The translations under genes were made by a program, and so were the position numbers. Of a stretch of DNA of 39,554 bases, positions 1-7,066 are shown one piece after another (position 1 is the first letter of the stretch; each line of letters opens with the position of its first letter). The notes below the pieces were generated by a model. That model had not been told where the DNA came from. It was given only the letters and a program-made list of their open reading frames with translations, and did no database searches. The DNA is from Muribaculaceae bacterium (GTDB taxonomy: Bacteria > Bacteroidota > Bacteroidia > Bacteroidales > Muribaculaceae), in NCBI GenBank assembly GCA_017454355.1, contig JAFTDD010000040.1:1-39554 (forward strand), in the 5' to 3' direction.

Positions 1-329
1 ATTTTCGATAATTTTCGGAAATTTTCGTGAGAATTTTCAAGGTTGCGGATTTTAGGTTCTTATGTTTCTTTTGTCTAAAAATTAAGGAAATTGACGAAAA
101 TAGACGTTGTTATTGACGAAAATAGACGCGAAACAATTATTTATAGCACTTTTTCATTTTTTACCGAAGTATTGTTTTTTTAATAAAAGGTTGAGGGGTT
201 GAGCCTCGATGTGGGCAGAATAAATTCTGCCCCTACAAGCGCTCGGTGATAATGGTTTGCTCTGGAGCGGCCAGGCCAAGGCCAGGCCCTACATTTCTTT
301 TCAATCGCAGCAGCAAATGGCTCAACCCC
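1..329. other. Intergenic stretch upstream edge, repeats only
   Basis: No credible gene is seen here. Bases 1-50 are AT-rich with reiterated ATTTTCG-like words. Bases 71-174 hold half of a MITE-like element and 189-334 hold a hairpin repeat, each listed separately. The left flank is cut by the window edge, so a gene ending just upstream cannot be excluded. Confidence 0.6.
71..174 (+). repeat. Partial (one-arm) copy of MITE-like GACG repeat
   Basis: This stretch matches the right arm of the full element at 1629-1803. It has the same regularly spaced GACG words (about 10-12 bases apart), the same ATTATTTATAGCACTT block, and the same end, TTACCGAAGTATTG. The left arm and left terminal repeat are absent. 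It is more diverged from the other copies than they are from each other. Confidence 0.7.
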
Positions 330-334
330 TCAAC
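189..334. repeat. Dispersed hairpin repeat, copy 1
   Basis: The ends are inverted repeats: 189-205 (GGTTGAGGGGTTGAGCC) pairs with 319-334. Between them sit a perfect inner hairpin GGGCAGAAT/ATTCTGCCC and the words CTACAAGCGCTCGG and AGCAAATGG. The same order of words recurs at 20037-20174. The right arm runs into the 3' end of the exonuclease III gene and includes its stop codon (330-332 on the minus strand). Confidence 0.75.
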
Positions 335-1118
335 GCTCAACTTCTAAACCTTTCATTTTGAGGTCGAGCGAGATTGGGCAGTGGTCACTGCCGAGGATGG
401 CGGTGTGGATGTCGGCGGCGGCGACCTGTGGGGCCAGGCGGGCCGAGACCAGGAAGTAGTCGATGCGCCAACCGGCGTTCTTCTCTCGCGCGCGGAAGCG
501 GTAACTCCACCAACTGTAGATGTCGCGACGGTCGGGATACAAGAGGCGGAAAGTATCGACCATGGCACCGTCGGCGGGGTCGAGCAACAGCGTCATCTTG
601 GCGCGCTCCTCGTCGGTGAAGCCGGCGTTGCGGCGGTTTGTCTTGGGGTTCTTGAGGTCGATTTCCTGGTGGGCGACATTCATGTCGCCGCACACAATCA
701 CGGGTTTGTCGGCGTCCAGCCGCTTGAGGTAAGCCCTGAAGTCGTCTTCCCACCGCATGCGGTAGTCCAGACGGCGCAGGCCGTCTTGGCTGTTGGGCAC
801 ATAGACGGTGACGAGGCGATAGGCCGGCATCTCGAGGGTAATCACGCGACCCTCATGGTCGTGCTCGTCGACGCCGATGCCAGTGGTAACGGCAATCGGC
901 TCGTGGCGCGAGAAGATGGCGGTGCCGCTGTAGCCTTTCTTGTCGGCGTAATTATAGTAGGCCTTATAGCCCGGCAACTCGAGGTCAAGTTGTCCGGCCT
1001 GCATCTTGGTTTCTTGCAGGCAGATGAAGTCGGCGTCAAGGGCGAGCACGCTGTCGACAAAGCCCTTGTCGACACAGGCCCTGAGGCCGTTGACGTTCCA
1101 TGAGACAAAGCGTGTCAT
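330..1118 (-). CDS. xth: Exodeoxyribonuclease III (AP endonuclease)
   Basis: A 262-residue member of the exonuclease III / endonuclease-exonuclease-phosphatase family, which cleaves DNA at abasic sites and trims 3' ends in base excision repair. Visible motifs are the N-terminal RFVSWNVNGLRA, the metal-binding ICLQETK, SGTAIFSR, the GDMNVAH loop, WRIDYFL and the C-terminal GSDHCPI with the catalytic Asp-His. The start is placed at MTRF (1118) because that is where the family begins. An in-frame ATG further upstream at 1187 only adds 23 residues translated from a MITE-like repeat. The last few residues and the stop lie inside a dispersed hairpin repeat, so the native tail may have been replaced. 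It is a stand-alone gene. No TAnnTTTG promoter is obvious upstream, where the repeat takes up the space. Confidence 0.95.
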   Translation of the reverse strand: MTRFVSWNVNGLRACVDKGFVDSVLALDADFICLQETKMQAGQLDLELPGYKAYYNYADKKGYSGTAIFSRHEPIAVTTGIGVDEHDHEGRVITLEMPAYRLVTVYVPNSQDGLRRLDYRMRWEDDFRAYLKRLDADKPVIVCGDMNVAHQEIDLKNPKTNRRNAGFTDEERAKMTLLLDPADGAMVDTFRLLYPDRRDIYSWWSYRFRAREKNAGWRIDYFLVSARLAPQVAAADIHTAILGSDHCPISLDLKMKGLEVER

Positions 1119-1130
1119 AATGATATTGCA

Positions 1131-1276
1131 TCTATAAATAATTGTTTCGCGTCTATTTTCGTCTATAACAACGTCTATTATCGTCAATTTTTTGTCTAAA
1201 ATAATTAAGATAGACGGAAATTGACGTTGTTATAGACGTGAATTGACGCTAACCCAAAAAATTACCGAACTATTGT
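1131..1276 (-). repeat. MITE-like GACG repeat, inverted copy
   Basis: Bases 1132-1269 are the exact reverse complement of 1636-1773, 138 bases without a mismatch. The outer end reads TTACCGAACTATTG, one base different from the terminal repeat of the full copy. The other end stops at TCTATAAATA, just before the exonuclease start codon, so one terminal repeat is missing. This copy and the one at 1629-1803 face each other across the small membrane-protein gene. Confidence 0.85.
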
Positions 1277-1310
1277 GTTAAAAAAAACAGAAACATTTGC
1301 AGTGTTTTTT

Positions 1311-1604
1311 TTATTGTATTTCTTCTTTTTCGTCGGTATCCTCTTCTTCGTCAAGGCGGCGCTGCGCGGCCTTGATGGTGTTGCGATAGGCCAGATAGAA
1401 GGCCACGGTCATCAACAGGGCGGCGACCAGGATCACCAGTCCCACCCATAGGCCCGTCTCGCCGATGATGCCGGCATTGCCGCAGTAAAGTAGTGCCAAA
1501 CCGGCCAGCAGCACCACCAGATTAGCCACCAGCACGATATTCAGCCCCTTGCGGGCCATGTGGCCCAGACGTCGCCGAGCCTCAATTCTTTTCTCTTGTT
1601 CCAT
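1311..1604 (-). CDS. Small two-helix membrane protein, unknown function
   Basis: A 97-residue protein that I do not recognise. It has a basic N-terminus (MEQEKRIEARRRLGHMARKG), then two hydrophobic segments at about residues 22-43 and 51-69 joined by a short GNAGIIGETG loop. A charged tail rich in Asp and Glu (DEEEDTDEKEEIQ) follows. This fits an inner-membrane hairpin protein with both ends in the cytoplasm. It is unusually placed, flanked on both sides by inverted copies of the same MITE-like repeat. Its GC-rich coding sequence matches the surrounding core genes, so it looks resident rather than imported. The ATG at 1604 is the only reasonable start. Confidence 0.7.
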   Translation of the reverse strand: MEQEKRIEARRRLGHMARKGLNIVLVANLVVLLAGLALLYCGNAGIIGETGLWVGLVILVAALLMTVAFYLAYRNTIKAAQRRLDEEEDTDEKEEIQ

Positions 1605-1628
1605 ATCAATCGGTAGTCATTAGTCGTT

Positions 1629-1803
1629 ACAATACTTCGGTAATTTTTTGGGTTAGCGTCAATTCACGTCTATAACAACGTCAATTTCCGTCTATCTTAA
1701 TTATTTTAGACAAAAAATTGACGATAATAGACGTTGTTATAGACGAAAATAGACGCGAAACAATTATTTATAGCACTTCTTCATTTTTTTACCGAAGTAT
1801 TGT
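1629..1803 (+). mobile_element. Full-length MITE-like element with terminal inverted repeats
   Basis: The ends are ACAATACTTCGGTAA and its reverse complement TTACCGAAGTATTGT, a 15-base terminal inverted repeat. Just outside and overlapping these, TCGTTAC occurs at both 1624-1630 and 1803-1809, which looks like a short target-site duplication. Inside, each arm carries four GACG words spaced 10, 12 and 10 bases, in opposite orientation in the two arms, so the element is a large imperfect palindrome. It encodes no transposase. Copies occur at 71-174 and 1131-1276. It is inferred to be a non-autonomous element moved by an enzyme encoded elsewhere. Confidence 0.75.
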
Positions 1804-1859
1804 CGTTACAAAAATACAAAAAAAATTGCACATCAAGATGTCTTGCCGGCTTTTTTGTG

Positions 1860-1867
1860 TAACTTTG
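1860..1867 (+). promoter_or_regulatory. Putative -7 element (TAACTTTG)
   Basis: TAACTTTG matches the Bacteroidota TAnnTTTG -7 consensus and lies 33 bases before the ATG at 1901. No good -33 TTTG is found at 19-21 bases upstream, so this is a partial match. It supports translation starting at 1901 rather than within the upstream repeat. Confidence 0.5.
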
Positions 1868-1900
1868 TGGCATAATTTAACTAAAACCTTTTATCCTGCT

Positions 1901-2533
1901 ATGGCAAACTATAATGCGAGCGAGGCCGTCACGCTTTACCCCGACGGCAAATACCGGTGGGTGTATGAGGTGAACCTCTACACCAACCCCACGATTTTGC
2001 TACTGGTGCTGAAGATTTTCTTTTGGATTTGCTTCGGTCTGTGGGTGTTCATGTCGTTGCTCACGGCGTGCGAGTCGCGGCACTTTGTCGACGATTGGCT
2101 GGGCGTGACCAAGTTTGCGCTCATCTTCACCGCCGGCTTTCTTACTTTCGCCACAATATGCTACTACATCTACGCCTTGATAATGGGCGGCCGCTACTGC
2201 GTCCTCTTTGAGATGGACGACAGTGGCCTGCTGCACCAGCAGTTACTCAAGGATGTGAAGAAGGCCCACGTGCTCGCGGCGCTCACCTCGCTGGCCGGCG
2301 CGCTCAGAGGCAATCTCACCGCCACGGGAATCGGCCTCAATCTTGCCACGCGTACCCAGCAGTATAGCGACTTCGCCTCGGTCACCTCGGTGGAACTATA
2401 CCGCAAGCGTGACTTAATCAAGGTGAACGCGCCACTCAACTACAACCAGGTGTACGCTGCGCCGGCCGACTTCGACCGCGTGCTCAATCACATTCTGGCC
2501 CACATTCCGGCCTCGGCTACAGTCCATCAATAA
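1901..2533 (+). CDS. Membrane protein with cytoplasmic PH-like domain, unknown function
   Basis: A 210-residue protein without a recognised family. After a short N-terminal strand-rich stretch (YPDGKYRWVYEVNLY) it has two transmembrane helices, at about residues 29-49 and 67-90. A roughly 115-residue soluble part follows, with alternating strands and a terminal helix (DFDRVLNHILAHIP). That arrangement resembles bacterial PH-like domains that follow a membrane hairpin, but this is only a fold-level impression. The start at 1901 follows a TAACTTTG promoter element. A longer in-frame version beginning at 1718 would translate the MITE-like repeat and is rejected. The downstream lipoprotein begins 29 bases after the stop, so the two may be co-transcribed. 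Confidence 0.75.
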   Translation: MANYNASEAVTLYPDGKYRWVYEVNLYTNPTILLLVLKIFFWICFGLWVFMSLLTACESRHFVDDWLGVTKFALIFTAGFLTFATICYYIYALIMGGRYCVLFEMDDSGLLHQQLLKDVKKAHVLAALTSLAGALRGNLTATGIGLNLATRTQQYSDFASVTSVELYRKRDLIKVNAPLNYNQVYAAPADFDRVLNHILAHIPASATVHQ

Positions 2534-2562
2534 TAAAAGGTGAATTTCTACGTTTTTATGGT

Positions 2563-3957
2563 ATGAAAGTTTCCAACCTCATATTGTCCGGTTTGATGCT
2601 GCTGTTGTGGTTCACGTCGTGTATCAACGATGACTTTGCCACGGGCAGCGGCGACGTGCTGGCCTTCTCGACCGACACTGTTGCTTTCGACACGGTAATA
2701 ACGCTCCAAACGACCGCCACACGCCAGTTTGCGGTTTACAATCGCGGCAAGAAACAGTTGCGCATCAGCGACATCCACGTTGAGGGCATCGCCGAGGGCG
2801 GCCACTTCAACATCAACGTTGACGGCCTGCGCGGCACGTCGTTCAGCGACATTGAGGTGCGCGGCGGCGACAGCATCTTCGTCTTTGTGGAAGGTTACCT
2901 CGACGAGACCGGCCGCAACGAGCCCGCACGCATCAACGACCGCGTGCTGTTCACCACCAACGGCGTCACACAAAGCGTTGCCCTCAGGGCGTGGGGACAG
3001 GACGTGGTGCGCATGAATGGCGACACGATAAAGAGAAACACGCGTTTCACGGCCGACAAGCCCTATTTGATTTACGACACCCTATTTGTGGCACCGGGAG
3101 TGACATTGCACCTCGATCCGGGAGTGCGTCTGCTCTTCCACGACAAGGGCGCGATGCGCGTGGCTGGCACGCTGCGCGCTATGGGCACAGCCGAGAAGCC
3201 TATCGTGATGCGGGGCGACCGACTGGACCACGTGGTGGGCGACATCGACTTCGACATCATGAGCGGCCAATGGGGAGGCCTGATATTCCCGCCGTCGTCC
3301 AACCAGCACTTTATGCGCTATGTTGACATGCACAGTTCCACGATAGGCATTCACGTGAGCACGGCCAACCCGTCGATACGCTCGCTCTACCTGCTCAACT
3401 GCGTGCTGCACAACAGCGCGTCGAGCCTGCTGACGACGGGCGGCGCGTGGGTCGAAGCCGTCGGCACCGAGTTCAGCGAGGCCGCCTCGTCGCTGGTGAA
3501 CTTTATCGGCGGCAAAATCCGGTTGAGCAACTGCACTCTGTCCAACAACTACCTGTTTGCGGTGCCCACCGAGCCGATGGTATGTTTCTACGTGCAGGAC
3601 GACAGCGGCACGGTGCCGGTGCTCGACGCGTCGCTCGACAATTGCATCCTCTTCGGCATGAGCACCGAGTTGAATATGCCCAAGCTCGACGACACCAACA
3701 TCTATATCCGCAACTGCCTGTTCCGCTCTGACGGCGATGACGACAGCCACTTTATCGGCTGCGTGTGGAAGGGCGACCCCAAGTTCAACACCGTGCGCGA
3801 GGAGTACCTCTTTGACTACCGCCTGGGTGCCGAGAGCGACGCCCGCGGCCGCGGCGACATCTCGCTGCTGCCGGCCGACGGGCGCACCGACCGCTACGGC
3901 ACCGACCGTCTCGCCCGCGGCGACGGCCTGGACCTGGGTGCCTACGCCATTCCATAA
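2563..3957 (+). CDS. Lipoprotein with right-handed parallel beta-helix
   Basis: A 464-residue exported lipoprotein. Residues 1-20 are a lipoprotein signal peptide ending in FTSC (Cys20). Residues 25-140 look like an Ig-like N-terminal region (FDTVITLQTTATRQFAVYNRGKKQLRI). From about 165 the sequence runs in short hydrophobic strands broken by Asn and Gly turns (VAPGVTLHLDPGVRLLF, VAGTLRAMGTAEKPIVMRG, IRLSNCTLSNN, IYIRNCLFRS), typical of a right-handed parallel beta-helix. Such proteins in Bacteroidales are surface or periplasmic and often bind or cleave polysaccharide. I see no catalytic signature, so the role is open. It is separated from the fructan regulator by a hairpin and probably is not part of that locus. 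Confidence 0.85.
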   Translation: MKVSNLILSGLMLLLWFTSCINDDFATGSGDVLAFSTDTVAFDTVITLQTTATRQFAVYNRGKKQLRISDIHVEGIAEGGHFNINVDGLRGTSFSDIEVRGGDSIFVFVEGYLDETGRNEPARINDRVLFTTNGVTQSVALRAWGQDVVRMNGDTIKRNTRFTADKPYLIYDTLFVAPGVTLHLDPGVRLLFHDKGAMRVAGTLRAMGTAEKPIVMRGDRLDHVVGDIDFDIMSGQWGGLIFPPSSNQHFMRYVDMHSSTIGIHVSTANPSIRSLYLLNCVLHNSASSLLTTGGAWVEAVGTEFSEAASSLVNFIGGKIRLSNCTLSNNYLFAVPTEPMVCFYVQDDSGTVPVLDASLDNCILFGMSTELNMPKLDDTNIYIRNCLFRSDGDDDSHFIGCVWKGDPKFNTVREEYLFDYRLGAESDARGRGDISLLPADGRTDRYGTDRLARGDGLDLGAYAIP

Positions 3958-4010
3958 ACGAAAAACAGAAAAGAAAAACAGGAAGGCAGTTCCATTAAAG
4001 GAGTGCAGTG

Positions 4011-4031
4011 CAAAACGGCCTCGCCGTTTTG
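4011..4031 (+). terminator. Hairpin CAAAACGGC/GCCGTTTTG, copy 1
   Basis: A perfect 9-base stem with a three-base loop lies between the beta-helix lipoprotein and the sensor gene. It lacks a T-run on the plus strand, so terminator function is uncertain. The same AGTGCAAAACGGCC word recurs at 6874-6897 on the other side of the sensor gene. Confidence 0.5.
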
Positions 4032-4073
4032 AAAAAATCATAACCCATTCACATAGAACCAAAATACCCGAAG

Positions 4074-6830
4074 ATGAAACAAATAACGGGCATCGCCGCC
4101 TTGATGCTCTTGGCAGTAACCATTTTCACCGCATGTTCCAAGCCCGACACGCGGCCCTACGTTATTGCCGTGTCGCAGTGCAGCCAGGACATCTGGCGCG
4201 AGAAACTCAACAACGAACTGCGCCTTGAGGCCTACTTCCACAACAACGTGAAGTTGCTGATGAGCACCGCCAATGACGATGACGGACGCCAAGTGGCACA
4301 AATTGACTCGTTTATCAAACGGGGCGTGGACCTGATTATCGTCTCGCCAAACCAGTTGGCAACCATCACTCCGGCCATCGACCGCGCCTACGACAAGGGC
4401 ATACCGATAATCGTGTTTGACCGCAAAACATCATCACAAAAATACAGTGCCTATATCGGCGCCGACAACCGCGAAATCGGCCGCGTGGCCGGCCGCTACA
4501 TTGCCGAACGCCTCGTCGGGCGTGGCCGCGTGCTGGAAATCACGGGGCTCAAAGGCTCATCGCCGGCTATCGAGCGCCATGAGGGTTTTATGGAAGCGTT
4601 GCGCGACTATCCCGGCGTGACTCTGGTTGCCTCGCTCGAGGGTGACTGGACCGGCGAGAGTGCCGTGAAGGCCGTGACGGCAGCCCGCGACACGCTGGGC
4701 CGGATTGACTTTGTGTTCGGCCAGAACGACCGTATGGCCTTGGGAGCCCGCAGCGTGCTCGGCAGCGTACACACCCACTACTGCGGTGTGGACGGCCTCG
4801 CCGGCAAGAACGGCGGTATCGAGGCCGTGCGCGCCGGCGAACTCGATATGTCGTATATCTACCCCACCCATGGCGACGAGGTGCTGAGCCTGGCGCTCGA
4901 CATCCTTGAGGGGCGTCCCTACAAGCACGAGAACCTGCTCTCCACCGCGCCGGTGACCGCGCGCAACGCCGATGCCCTCACCATGCAGTATATCGAGCAG
5001 CAGCGACAAGCCGACTACCTCAAACGGTTGCAGGCACAAACGAGCGAGACGCTCGAGAGCCTGCGCGCCTCACGCTTCTCACTGATGGCAATGGTGCTCA
5101 TCGCGGGCCTGCTGGCTGCAGTCGCCGTGCTCGCAATTGGCGGATATCGCCAAAAGCACAAATACAACAAGCAGTTGCAAGCCGCCCTCGACGAGCGAGA
5201 GCGCCTTGCCGCCGAGGTTGACCGCCTCCACAAGTCACACTTCGACTTCTACACCAACATCAGCCATGAACTGCGCACTCCCCTGTCGCTCATCGTCGAC
5301 CCCATCGACCGGCTGAGCCGCACCGAGGGGCTGGACGAGAGCCAGCGCGAACTCGTTGATGTAGCCTCGCGCAACGCCGCATCGCTCAGGCAACTCGTTG
5401 ACGAAATCTTGACATTGCGACATCTGCAAAACGACGCCGTGCAACTGCACCTGACACGCTTTGACCTGCCAACAATGATCAAGCAGTGGGTCACCCACAT
5501 CAACGCCAGCGGCGACAGGCACGGCCTGCAGTTAAACTTTGCGGTGGACGGCACAGGTGAGGCCGGCGACATCGTGGCCGACTACGAGAAACTCGGCGTG
5601 ATGCTCAACGCAATATTCGCCAACGCAATCCAAGCGCGTGTGCGCGGCGTCATTGAAATCCACCTCTCCAAAAAGACGGCAAGCGACAACGGACAATGCC
5701 ACAATGCCTGCCGGTGGCACATCAACATTGTTAACAAGAGCGGCACACCGGTCTATGCCGATGAGGAACGCCTCTTTGAGCGCGACTTCCTATCCGACAA
5801 ATACACCGGCTCCACCGGCGTAAAGATTGCCACGCTTGCCCAGGTTGTGCGCCTGCATGGCGGTGCCATCAGCCACACCGTGGGCGACGACGGCTACCGC
5901 CTGAAAATAGAATTGCCTTGCCGCGCCGACGCCACCGCACCTGTCACCGACGCCGCCGCGATGTCCACTCCGGTGCTGCCCGAGGGAGGCCCGGAGCCGA
6001 GCCCCGGCTCGACGGCGAGCGACGACGACCGCCCTGTAGCGCTCGTGGTTGACGACAACGACGAGGTGCGCTCCTATGTGGCGCGTTTCCTTGCCGCCAC
6101 CTACAACGTCGTTGAGGCCGAGGACGGCGAGCGAGCGCTCGCCATGGCACGCGAGATGGTGCCGGACATTGTCATCAGCGACGTGATGATGCCCAAGATG
6201 AACGGCAACGAACTTTGTACCGCACTCAAGGGTGACATCGTCACCAGCCACATTCCCGTGGTGCTGCTTACGGCTCGCGCCGCCGAGTCGCAGCAAGTGG
6301 AGGGTTGGGACAGCGGCGCCGACGCGTTCATTCCCAAGCCATTCTCCACCACCGTTCTGCAGGCCCAAGTCGCCGCGCTGCTACGCAACCGCCTGCTGCT
6401 CAAGCAGGACGACAGACGGCAAAAGAAGAGTGATGTGAGCGGTCAGGCGTCAGCGGTTGACAATGCCGGCGCCCACTCGCCGGCCATCGGACAACTCGCC
6501 ACCCCGCTGCCACCGCGCGAGCAGGAATTCCTCAACCGCGTGATGGCCGTTGTGGAGGACCGTCTGGGCGACTCGCAACTGAGCGTTGAGGACATCGCCG
6601 CCACCGTCGGATTGAGTCGAGTGCAACTCTACCGCAAGGTGAAAGCCATCACCGGCAGCACGATGAACGAACTCGTGCGCGCCACCCGACTCGAGCGCGC
6701 CCGCCGACTGCTCGCCACCACCGGCATGACAATCGCCCAAGTGGCATACGAGGTTGGCTTCTCTTCGCCATCCTACTTCTCCAAGTGCTATAAAGACGCC
6801 TACGGCACTACCCCCAATAGTAGCATGTAG
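4074..6830 (+). CDS. Hybrid two-component sensor/regulator of the fructan locus
   Basis: A 918-residue HTCS. Domain order: N-terminal hydrophobic segment (1-20), periplasmic LacI/ribose-type sugar-binding domain (about 25-310), transmembrane helix (about 335-358), HisKA with NISHELRTPLS (His398), HATPase-like domain (about 470-625), receiver with ISDVMMPKMNG (Asp703), and AraC-type helix-turn-helix (about 815-918). The Bacteroides thetaiotaomicron fructan regulator BT1754 has this type of fused sugar-binding sensor and responds to fructose, so the same signal is likely here. Oddities: the ATP-binding G1 box reads NKSG around residue 554 instead of DxGxG, so kinase activity may be altered. The N-terminus ends in FTACS, which resembles a lipobox. 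The C-terminus stops at TPNSSM, where a TAGCATG tandem array supplies the last residues and the stop. It precedes susC on the same strand. Confidence 0.93.
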   Translation: MKQITGIAALMLLAVTIFTACSKPDTRPYVIAVSQCSQDIWREKLNNELRLEAYFHNNVKLLMSTANDDDGRQVAQIDSFIKRGVDLIIVSPNQLATITPAIDRAYDKGIPIIVFDRKTSSQKYSAYIGADNREIGRVAGRYIAERLVGRGRVLEITGLKGSSPAIERHEGFMEALRDYPGVTLVASLEGDWTGESAVKAVTAARDTLGRIDFVFGQNDRMALGARSVLGSVHTHYCGVDGLAGKNGGIEAVRAGELDMSYIYPTHGDEVLSLALDILEGRPYKHENLLSTAPVTARNADALTMQYIEQQRQADYLKRLQAQTSETLESLRASRFSLMAMVLIAGLLAAVAVLAIGGYRQKHKYNKQLQAALDERERLAAEVDRLHKSHFDFYTNISHELRTPLSLIVDPIDRLSRTEGLDESQRELVDVASRNAASLRQLVDEILTLRHLQNDAVQLHLTRFDLPTMIKQWVTHINASGDRHGLQLNFAVDGTGEAGDIVADYEKLGVMLNAIFANAIQARVRGVIEIHLSKKTASDNGQCHNACRWHINIVNKSGTPVYADEERLFERDFLSDKYTGSTGVKIATLAQVVRLHGGAISHTVGDDGYRLKIELPCRADATAPVTDAAAMSTPVLPEGGPEPSPGSTASDDDRPVALVVDDNDEVRSYVARFLAATYNVVEAEDGERALAMAREMVPDIVISDVMMPKMNGNELCTALKGDIVTSHIPVVLLTARAAESQQVEGWDSGADAFIPKPFSTTVLQAQVAALLRNRLLLKQDDRRQKKSDVSGQASAVDNAGAHSPAIGQLATPLPPREQEFLNRVMAVVEDRLGDSQLSVEDIAATVGLSRVQLYRKVKAITGSTMNELVRATRLERARRLLATTGMTIAQVAYEVGFSSPSYFSKCYKDAYGTTPNSSM

Positions 6831-6855
6831 CATGTAGCTTGTAGTTTGTAGCAGG
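6821..6855 (+). repeat. TAGCATG tandem array at the sensor stop codon
   Basis: Five 7-base units: TAGCATG, TAGCATG, TAGCTTG, TAGTTTG, TAGCAGG. The first unit is coding (it supplies most of Ser-Ser-Met) and the second unit begins with the TAG stop at 6828-6830. Arrays of the same unit occur at 18792-18847 and 25155-25168. Confidence 0.85.
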
Positions 6856-6876
6856 TGGAATTATAAGAGTGGAGTG

Positions 6877-6934
6877 CAAAACGGCCTCGCCGTTTTGTCA
6901 AAGCCGGTGAATGATAAATATCGTTCACCGGCTT
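6877..6934 (+). terminator. Two adjacent hairpins after the sensor gene
   Basis: The first hairpin (6877-6897) repeats the CAAAACGGC/GCCGTTTTG stem found at 4011-4031. The second (6901-6934) has a perfect 11-base stem, AAGCCGGTGAA with TTCACCGGCTT, a 12-base loop, and is followed by GTAATTTTG. Together they probably terminate the sensor transcript and isolate it from the susC promoter. Confidence 0.6.
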
Positions 6935-6948
6935 GTAATTTTGTTGCA

Positions 6949-6976
6949 TTGAAACAAAAGTGCAACAAGTTGAAAC
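6949..6976 (+). promoter_or_regulatory. Candidate regulator binding site: two TTGAAAC direct repeats
   Basis: TTGAAAC occurs at 6949-6955 and again at 6970-6976, exactly 21 bases (two helical turns) apart. The second copy ends 31 bases before the susC -7 element. Direct repeats at this position fit binding by an AraC-type activator, here the adjacent HTCS. GTTGCA and TGCAAC flank the first copy as an inverted repeat. Confidence 0.5.
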
Positions 6977-7007
6977 GTATGTTAAAATCGCATATTTATA
7001 AAGATGT

Positions 7008-7015
7008 TAATTTTG
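7008..7015 (+). promoter_or_regulatory. susC -7 promoter element (TAATTTTG)
   Basis: TAATTTTG matches TAnnTTTG and lies 52 bases before the susC ATG. There is no TTTG at the -33 position, as expected if transcription depends on an activator bound to the repeats just upstream. Confidence 0.6.
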
Positions 7016-7066
7016 CGGCATTAAACGTGAACAAACCATTCAATCTATTAACAAAACCTAAAAACG

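Noticed and set aside
381-1103. Long open frame on the plus strand opposite exonuclease III
   Set aside because: It is antisense to a clear enzyme gene. GC-rich codons produce long mirror frames, and the translation (Val-Gly-Asp-Ala rich) shows no domain.
4074-4140. Lipoprotein signal on the hybrid sensor
   Set aside because: FTACS near residue 21 resembles a lipobox, but these sensors normally use a cleaved or anchoring signal. The match alone is not enough to call lipidation.
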